From Pascua guehoae (Eukaryota; Basidiomycota; Tremellomycetes; Trichosporonales; Trichosporonaceae): DNA of 64,000 nt. Location: the NCBI GenBank assembly GCA_001600415.1, contig BCJX01000002.1, positions 3,365,165 through 3,429,164 of the forward strand, written 5' to 3'. The translations under genes were made by a program, and so were the position numbers. This document shows, piece after piece, positions 56,935-64,000 of the stretch (the stretch's first letter is position 1; every line of letters starts with the position of its first letter). The notes beneath the pieces are model-generated. The model made no database searches, was not told the origin of the DNA, and was given only the letters and a program-made list of their open reading frames with translations.

Positions 56935-58974
56935 CTACTCGCTCTTGTCGCCGTCGCTGCGAGCAGCGGCCCAGTGGTCCTCGCCCGTCTGGACAGCGGC
57001 CCCGCGCGCGCGGAGGAAAGAAACAACCTCGCGTGCGCTGCGAATGCCCTGTGGCCAGTCGCGCTCGTACGCGGGCAGCACGTCCGCCGAGCCAGCAGGC
57101 ACGACCTCCCCGCCATACTGCTCTGCAAGCCAGAACGACGAGCGAAGGGGAACATTGAGCTCCTCGAGCTCGATGAGGGTGCTCGCGAGTTCACGCGCAA
57201 CAAGGCCACGCTGGCGCAGGACCTGGTTCACAAGGCGACGAGAGGGCAGGCGGTCAGGGCGGACATACTTTTCCCTCGGCGTGTCGGGGGGGAGACCCGC
57301 CACAGCGGGGGGTTTGGGGGCGAGCCTGGTCGCGCGGTCGACAAAGTCGTCAATGGTCATCTCTGCGCTGGGACCGAGCCACACGCCAACAAGAACGCGC
57401 CACGCCGCGACGAGGCGCTTCAGACTGTCGTCAGCACAGCACAGCCGAGTATACTCACGCTCGGTAGTTTTGGTCAATCAGTGCCAGGTGGTACTTGCGC
57501 ACAAGCCACACCGAACCAGCCGCCAGCGCCATACCGATGGGGCCCACGACGCCAAACATGAAGAGGAAGATGAAGAAAAATGCCGGATACGCGAGGAGGG
57601 AGAGGAAGACGGACAAGAAAATCTTGTTCTGTGCCTGCGTCTCGAGCTCGTCCTCGGCAAGGCGCGCGCCGAGCAGACCGACCATGTAGAATGGAATGTG
57701 GAAGATGAAGGGAATGGCAAAGAGCGGGAACTGGATCAGACACACCATAGTGTCCTTGACGAGAATGGCAAGTGTGCGCAGCCGTCCAGGCAATGGCACA
57801 TCCTGGCTGGGGTCAAGTGTGCGGGGCAGTGGGAGGTCGGTGAGCGCATTGTTGGACAGGCGAGACGCAAACAGCAGTTGGCGGTATGTCACCAGCATTG
57901 ATTTCAGATTGTCAATGCGTGCGTTGCCAGTTGTCGTGAAAAGATCCACAATAGTCTGCACAGTATCGACCCAGTCGGTGAGTGCCAGGTCGTTCTCGTT
58001 CTTCCATAACAGCTGGCGGGCCATCTGGGCCGCAAACGCAGCCTCCCTGCGTGTTAGCACCGTAGGACGTAGTGGCTCGACGTACCAGTCGGGAGCATTG
58101 ACAGTCATCTTTACGAGCTCAAGCTGGAGCTTGGCAGTGAGCCTTTTGACAGCCGCCTTGTTGGCGCCCTCGACGCCACTCAAAAACTCGTCCTGGTAGG
58201 CGTCCATTGTGATGGGTACGCCGTACGTCACACTCAGACGAGAACGGTACTTGTTCTTGTCGCAGTATGCAATGCCGACGGGAACAATGACAGCTGGCTT
58301 GCCCTCCTTTGGTGGACCGCTCTCTGGCGACCCACGCAGATAGACGAGGTACTCGAGCGCCGTCCAGCTTACACCATCCTTGAGCGGAATGAGGTGCGGC
58401 TCAGTGTGCGATGTGCCCTCGGGGAATACGCCGATGCACTCGCCCACCGCCAACGCTTTCATCAGCTACATCGCTCAAAACGGCCGCGTACCTTCAAACG
58501 TTCCGCGGAAGAGCTTCTGGTTGTTCTTGGTCTTGCGGTCGACCGCTGCTGGTCAGCGACGCCCGTCTTTTGCCACTTGGACGTACGGATGTTTCCGGCA
58601 TTCAGGAGCATAGCCTTCATCGCCGGGTGCTTGAACAGCGAGTCCTTGACCTGATTGTTAGATGCCTGGTGACGGACACGAGATCTCACCCAGTAGTGCA
58701 ACTTGAATCCGTGAGGGATCGTGCTACTAAGGACCGCGGGCTGCTGTCAGATCGGCATCTTTCGGCAGAGACACGTCGATACAAACATCAATGGCCATGT
58801 TGGTATGCGAGCACGCACTGCAGTCAGCTACAATCTAGACGTGGACGCTTACAAGATGATGGGACCCTCGTCTGGGACATTTTCGGCGCCGTAGACCTCG
58901 ATTTTGCGGTAGAAGCTACTGATGGCATTTCTGGAGATGTTCACCAGCGGTTGGTGGGTGAAACCAAAGGGCAT
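56935..58974 (-). CDS. Glycerol-3-phosphate/DHAP O-acyltransferase (SCT1/GPT2 family)
   Basis: Eight exons (58974-58853, 58817-58787, 58740-58690, 58650-58587, 58545-58492, 58455-58086, 58046-57459, 57424-56935), 589 aa. PlsC-type motifs: block I ACSHTNMAIDPAVLSS (H-X5-D, as in fungal Gat1/Gat2), PVDRKTKNNQKLFRG (block II region), block III GVFPEGTSHTEPHLIPLKDG, block IV PVGIAYCDKNKYRSRL. About three hydrophobic segments follow (LIQFPLFAIPFIFHIPFYMVGLLG; IFLSVFLSLLAYPAFFFIFLFMFG; GMALAAGSVWLV). It makes lysophosphatidic acid or acyl-DHAP at the ER. It is shorter than yeast Sct1/Gpt2 (about 740 aa). The exon 6 acceptor GAAAG at 58456 keeps frame as GTFEALAVGE. Introns 1 and 5 are 35 and 36 nt. 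Confidence 0.92.
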
Positions 58975-59541
58975 GTTGGACAGTCGTGGAAAGAGAAGAG
59001 ATTAAAGAAACAGAGGGAAGGAGAGGGAGAGAGGGAGATGCCGCTCGCTAAACGAGCGAAGGGGGAGAGAGTGTGTTGATCAAGATCAAGATTGTGAAAT
59101 GAATTGATGCAAGATGTCAATGTCGACAAGAGATGCAAGAGATGCAAGAGGTGGATGGATGGATGGATGCATGCGGGTCGGCTATGATGGGGCACTTCCA
59201 CAACTGGTCTGTGCGCCTGGGCCGTGCCTTGCATGGCATTCGACCGCATCATGCATGGCACGTGGATCGTGGGGCGATCATGGGGAAATTTAGCCACGTG
59301 GCACGAATGGGTGCCAGTGGGTGGCAAGGGATTAATTAAAGTAAATAAATCATAAAATAATATATTTTACGAGGATCTGCCCTTCAGGGACGAGAGGCAA
59401 AAGTGGAGGTGGGTAGTAGATTGTCACAACAGAAATTTGCTTTTTTGTGGGCCGTGCCGTGCCTCCCTCCTCACGCGATCACCATCCGCCATCCCCATCC
59501 AACATTGTCGTTTATCGATAATCAACACTAACACCCACACC
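58975..59541. promoter_or_regulatory. Divergent promoter GPAT / SRP40 with AT-rich tract
   Basis: 567 bp between divergent starts. GATGCAAGA direct repeats and (GGAT)n occur at 59105-59170. An almost pure A/T block lies at 59332-59372, sharply different from the GC-rich surroundings. Confidence 0.45.
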
Positions 59542-61076
59542 ATGCCGGGAGACGCAAAAGACAACAAAGGCAAGTATCATGACGACGACAAGACTGGTCA
59601 CTGGTCGACTTTCTCTGCCAGGGTGGCTGGGCGTGCGACAATGTCAATCGTTGGCCTCTGGCCCAGTTGGCTACGGTTGAGAGATAACGAACGGCTGTGA
59701 TACAGGGACGGACATGCTCGCTCTTGCCTCCAGCCTAGCTCCCAGACTACATTATACTAACACACAGTCCTCGACGCAGCTGTCCTGGCCTACCTCTCGT
59801 CCCGCGGGTTCACGCGCGCGACAAAGGCCTTGGAGAAGGAGGCAGGCGTCAGCGCCGGCCCTGCTGGGGCACTCGAGGAGGCATGGGCCGCAAAGGACAT
59901 CAAGGTCACCGTTGAGGTGAAGGGCGATGTCGAGATGAAGTCGGACTCGGACTCGGACTCGAGCTCCAGTGATAGCGACAGCGATAGCTCGTCGAGCTCG
60001 TCGAGCTCTTCCAGCTCCTCGAGCTCGTCTAGCTCGGACTCTGACTCAGACTCGGACAGCGACTCGAGCTCGAGCTCTAGCTCTAGCTCTTCGTCGTCGT
60101 CATCGTCCTCGTCGTCTTCCTCCGCTGCATCGCCCTCGTCGTCGTCGTCTTCGGACAAGAAGGTTGTCGAGGTGGTGCTCAGCACCGAGCCAGCAAACAT
60201 TCCCCTCCCCGAGTCGGACAGTGACAGCTCGAGCTCAGACTCTGATGCCGACGACGAGAGCTCGGACAGCTCCGACTCCGACAGCGACAGTGACAGCGAC
60301 AGCTCGGACTCGGACGATGACTCGGACTCGTCTAGCTCCAGCTCTAGCTCGTCGAGCTCGAGCAGCAGCTCGACAATCAAGGAGAAGGAGGACACGGGCG
60401 CCGAGAGCGACTCTTCTTCCTCATCCTCGTCTTCTTCGTCTTCTTCGTCGTCCTCTTCATCTTCGTCGTCGTCCGCCTCGTCTGCCAAGGAGGCGCCTCG
60501 TCCTGGCATCGGCACCAAGCGTGCGCGCAGCGAGTCGTCGTCGTCGTCGTCGTCGTCTGCATCATCCTCTTCGTCCGAGGAGGTGCCCGCCAAGAAGCAG
60601 CGCAAGGTGGAGCCAGCCTCTTCGTCGGCGCCTACCTCGTCTGCCGCCACTGGCTCGAACACTCCTGCCTCGCCCTTTGCGCCCTCGGGTACCTCGACAC
60701 CCCAGGGTGGCAGGAAGCAGCCTCGTCCTCAGAACGTGCGCTTTTCGCGCATCAAGGACGACAATGTTTCGTTCCACGACCAGCGACTGATGGACAACTC
60801 GTTTGATGCGCACGTGAGTAGTGCCTGTCGGACAACCCCGCCCCACGCACATTCTCCTTGACACCACGCACATTCTCCTTGGCGCCCGCGGCGACACGAG
60901 CTGACACACAGATCCGTAACGGTGCCAACCCCAACGACTTTGGCGCGCGCGCCTCGCGCGACCTGATCGTGACGCGTGGCGACGGCTTCCGCAAGGAGAA
61001 GAACAAGAAGAAGCGCGGCAGCTACGCTGGCGGCGAGATTACCCTCGCGACGCACAGCATCAAGTTTGACGACTAG
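59542..61076 (+). CDS. SRP40: SRP40/Nopp140-like nucleolar phosphoprotein
   Basis: Three exons (59542-59569, 59768-60813, 60912-61076), 412 aa. Residues ~10-30 form a LisH-like helix pair (VLDAAVLAYLSSRGFTRATKALEKEAG). The middle is alternating Ser/Asp/Glu low-complexity sequence (CK2-type SDSD and poly-Ser blocks) with few basic residues between, unlike the regular acidic/basic alternation of human NOLC1. The C-terminal SRP40 domain is clear: NVRFSRIKDDNVSFHDQRLMDNSFDAH, then DFGARASRDLIVTRGDGFRKEKNKKKRGSYAGG and THSIKFDD. Family members chaperone snoRNPs in the nucleolus. Exon 1 codes only for MPGDAKDNK and ends at a GC donor (GCAAGT, 59570). The last intron has a duplicated CCACGCACATTCTCCTTG. 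Confidence 0.92.
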
Positions 61077-61967
61077 ACGCCGGTTGCGGTGAACTCGTGC
61101 TTTGCACTGCTACTCGTGTCAATGTTCAGTGGTGTAAGCGAGGAACCACTAGACAGCCATTTGCACTCGACGAGTACTTTTCGGGGCAGATAACCTGCGC
61201 ACCGGGACAATGATGATGCCAGCCGACATGGACTGGTGCCCATGCTTGTTCCTGCCTTGCGCGTCCCGAATCATTTTGGGACTGTAGAATAATACCATGC
61301 ATACAGTAGATCCTTGGCGGGCAATGTGACGACTAGATGAACGCTTGCGGTCTGTGCTAGGCGCAGTAGCATTGTAGCAGTCGCTGGTAGTGCTGGTAGC
61401 GCGCCTGGATGTCACCTCCGAGGAGGGGAGGCTCAGGGTCAACCAGGACCTCGCGTCAAGAAGCTGCTGGTTTGACGGAAACGTGTTACCGGTATCCTCT
61501 GACACTCACAGTGGATACAAGGAGACGACCATCTCTCAGAGAGCAAGTAGCAACACTGTGTATGTGGGCTGTGAAAGAGATACATACGAGGTCTGGTATC
61601 CCTACTATTCTCATGCAGATACGCAGTGGTGCCAGGTGCCACAAGCCACAAGCCACAAGCCACAAAGGGGGGGGAGAAGAGCGGGATCAAACCGGAACAA
61701 TTACACTGTAGTTTGTATGACCTCACTGACAGCGCCACTCTACAACCACCACCCCCGGCTTCGAGCGGAGCTACCCCTAGTCCACCCACCACCTCCTCGT
61801 CCATCTCATCTCGCTCCGACATCTCTCTCTGCCTTTCCTTCTTCCACCCTCATTGTCTCCTATATCTCATCCCTCACAATCACTCGTCACCTTGCCACCC
61901 ACCCACTGTCGTTCTCTCGTCTGTCTCCTCGCGTTGCCGCGCCGGCCGAGTCTCCCAGCATCCACCG
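61077..61967. promoter_or_regulatory. Intergenic region and promoter upstream of DENN gene
   Basis: 891 bp between tandem genes. A triplicated CACAAGC-type repeat occurs at 61637-61665 and a CT-rich leader at 61780-61960 precedes the next ATG. No coding signal. Confidence 0.4.
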
Positions 61968-64000
61968 ATGTCGTCGCCGTCAAACTTTGACAACTTTGAC
62001 GATTCGTCGGGAGACATTTCCCTCGTCCAGCGGTCTCCGCGGAATCCCGCTGATGTCCCTCGCTCTCCGCCGCGTCCGAGGAGTGCGCCTCGGGCAGCGT
62101 CGTCCACTGCGAGCTTGGGAGGGGGCAGCAGGGGCTCGAATGTCACATCTACATCGGGTGACGACCGGGGTGTGGCATCGCCCCACACCAACCTCCGCGG
62201 GCCACCGACACTCCATGTCCGGGTCTCGGAGCTGCAGTCGGCCCACTCGCAACGCCCAGCGTCGGCGACGGGCAGGAGATCGCGCTCCCAGCTCGCTGTC
62301 GACGCTGGGCGACCGCTGAGTGCATCTGGTACGCGCCCGACGCACCTTGCCGTCGACTCGCCAGACACTCCACTCTCCGGTCCGAGCCGTGTGGGGACGC
62401 CGTCTGCGCTGCTCCCCCGCGGCTCGCGGGCGCCCATGTCCAGTCTCGCGCCTGGGACGAGGGACATGCTCTCCGTCTCTCCCGGAGGCTACAGCGAGCC
62501 GGATCTGGAGGTCCCATCTCCCATACCCGGCGAACCCCGCGGCCCGCCAGCGTCCGTCGCCGCCCGCCGGCCGACCATGACCCGCAGCCACTCGCTGCAC
62601 GTATCGATCCCTAGCGTCGATGTCTCGGCGCGGGTACGAGAGGCGCCGAGCTCGGCGACGAGTGCAACGCCCACGCCGCCCACGAGCGGACCGGGTCACC
62701 TGCCCCTCCTTCCCTCGCCCCGGCCGCCACCGCTCATCAATGAGCAAACGTCGGGCCGCATGGCGCGGTGGGTGAAAGAGGTCGTCGTGTGCAACTTTGA
62801 CCTCGAGCGGGGGCCTGTCGTCGAGCGCCGGGCTGTCGGACGCCGGTGGGGACCCGGGGAGAAGGAGAATGTGTGAGTGTGACGGACTGTGATGCCGTCG
62901 TGTGCGGGGAGATTCAATGCCAGCTGCAGGCCAGCCGTTGCTTGCATCGTCTACCCACATGACACCTGCATTCCCAACCTTGCAACCACAAGCAGCAGCC
63001 GTTGCGTAACTTGTCCGTGCTAACCCCCAGCGCCTTCTCGTCGTTTCCCGATACGTCACTGTTCACCGAGGGTAGTATCCAGTTCTCCTTCAAGATCCGC
63101 CATTTGCCGCCCGACCCGTCGTCACTCGCCCTCCCCGAGCCACCAAGCCCGCTTCCAAACAGTATGCCGGACTTGGAGATATCGCCACTGGGAAAGTGCG
63201 GCCACGAACGCAGTGCAAGCACTGTCCGGGACAAGGCGGCAGAGTACCGCGCCTGGGACGAGAGGGGCCGTGAATGGCTGTACGGGTTTGTTTGGTTCCA
63301 GCAGAAGAGGGACCGTGGCATCGCGCGCGGGTTTATGCAGGTGAGTGCAAGCCGGGCGTCACTCGGCCCAGCCGGTGCAGGTGCGCCTGGCTGGACACTG
63401 CGTCAACGTAGCGACGAGATCCGCAGTACGGTGACAACCGGTGGAAGCCACTCTCGCCTGAAAACCTCTTCTAACGACAGAAATCCGTCGTCATCCTCAC
63501 CCACCTCCCGTTCCCGGCCCTGTTCACCGCCGTGCTCGCCCGTATGGCACCGTCGTTCTTCCAGTACGGCTACAGTGCCATCGAAGCGGCATGTCACGCG
63601 ATTGCAGACTGGCCAGACCCGGTGCCCGACGCTGAGCTCGAGCTCCCATTAATGTCCGAGTTACTCCACGTCAAGCTCCCCGACAACACCAACAACCCCC
63701 AAGTGCAGCTCGCGCTCCACTCGCGCTCTCGCAACCCTTCACACACGTCGCTTTCTTCGCAAGGCTCGCACACCTCGCACACTCATTCGCATGCGCTGGC
63801 AAACGCGTCCATGTACTCGCCAGCGCCTAACACGGACCCGATCCTCGCGTCACTCCCAGCGTCCACACCCCTGTGCGCATTTGCATCATTCCTCCCGTCC
63901 CTTTGGTCGCTGTGGGAGTGCCTTGTTCTCGCCGAGCCGGTACTAGTCATTGCACCCGATCCCAAGACATGTTCGGAAATCGTGTGGTGGCTCCGTGAGC
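61968..64000 (+). CDS. DENND6-like DENN-domain protein, N-terminal part (continues beyond right edge)
   Basis: Exons 61968-62872, 63031-63340 and 63481-64000 (open). The first ~265 residues are Ser/Pro/Arg-rich and likely disordered. The uDENN region then starts RWVKEVVVCNFDLERGPVVE, with AFSSFPDTSLF, FSFKIR, LYGFVWFQQKRDRGIARGFMQ, KSVVILTHLPFPALFTAVLARMAPSFF and DWPDPVPDAELELPLMSELLHVKLP; the cDENN beginning LWSLWECLVLAEPVLVIAPDP is at the right edge. Spacing follows DENND6/FAM116 (and fungal Afi1-type) proteins, which act as Rab or Arf-related exchange factors in membrane traffic. The long N-terminal extension is not in animal DENND6. The C-terminal half is outside the window. Confidence 0.85.

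Noticed and set aside
58456..58491. Possible frameshift or non-AG acceptor in GPAT before MKALAVGE
   Set aside because: Using the next AG (GAAAG at 58456) gives a normal 36-nt GT-AG intron and the in-frame GTFEALAVGECIG, so no anomaly is needed.
59790..60662. Acidic Glu/Asp/Leu-rich minus-strand frame antisense to SRP40
   Set aside because: It is the complement of the Ser/Asp low-complexity codons of SRP40 and has no independent support.
1..64000. CRISPR array, bacterial operon or prophage
   Set aside because: The window is eukaryotic with spliceosomal introns; no direct-repeat/spacer array is present. Tandem arrays found are ordinary micro- and minisatellites without unique spacers.

Overview
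This is a GC-rich fungal nuclear window. Genes are split by many very short introns (35-60 nt, GTnnGn donors, CTAAC/CTGAC-like branch sites, CAG acceptors), and third codon positions are strongly G/C. Gene content (PHO89-type transporter, URC1, DUF1479, fungal GPAT) and intron style suggest a basidiomycete yeast of the Tremellomycetes, perhaps Trichosporonales. The order is inference from style, not from a database match. Exon structures were rebuilt by hand from splice signals and reading-frame continuity. There is one assembly gap (N run 18823-19242) and a single N at 29130.

Layout, left to right: GCN2 5' end (-, runs off the left edge); HAD hydrolase (+); MCM4 (-); short-chain dehydrogenase (-); carboxymuconolactone decarboxylase-like protein (+); aspartate aminotransferase (+); L-asparaginase (-, 3' end lost in the gap); GST (+); UTP4 (-); TFB4 (+); URC1 (+); GMC oxidoreductase (-); catalase (+); PHO89 phosphate symporter (+); tRNA-Gly(UCC) with a 7-nt intron (-); ACS-family MFS transporter (-); AnmK/levoglucosan-kinase-like anhydrosugar kinase (+); DUF1479 dioxygenase-like protein (-); second GST (-); CFA20-domain protein (+); glycerol-3-phosphate acyltransferase (-); SRP40/Nopp140-like protein (+); DENND6-like DENN protein (+, runs off the right edge). 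That is 22 protein genes with an inferable family, one less specific oxidoreductase, and one tRNA.

Most genes are unlinked housekeeping functions: replication (MCM4), ribosome biogenesis (UTP4, SRP40), TFIIH (TFB4), translational control (GCN2), lipid synthesis (GPAT), nitrogen and amino-acid metabolism (AAT, asparaginase, URC1), and peroxide, xenobiotic and phosphate handling. The one pair that looks functionally linked is the MFS transporter and the anhydrosugar kinase, divergent from a 438-bp shared promoter.

I did not find a clearly new multi-gene system. The items most worth a second look are: a CFA20 (flagellar-family) protein in a presumably non-flagellated fungus; the anhydrosugar kinase/transporter pair; an intron with no usable AG acceptor; three GC-AG introns; two 8-nt microexons; introns with a floor of exactly 35 nt; and two minisatellites that begin at stop codons.
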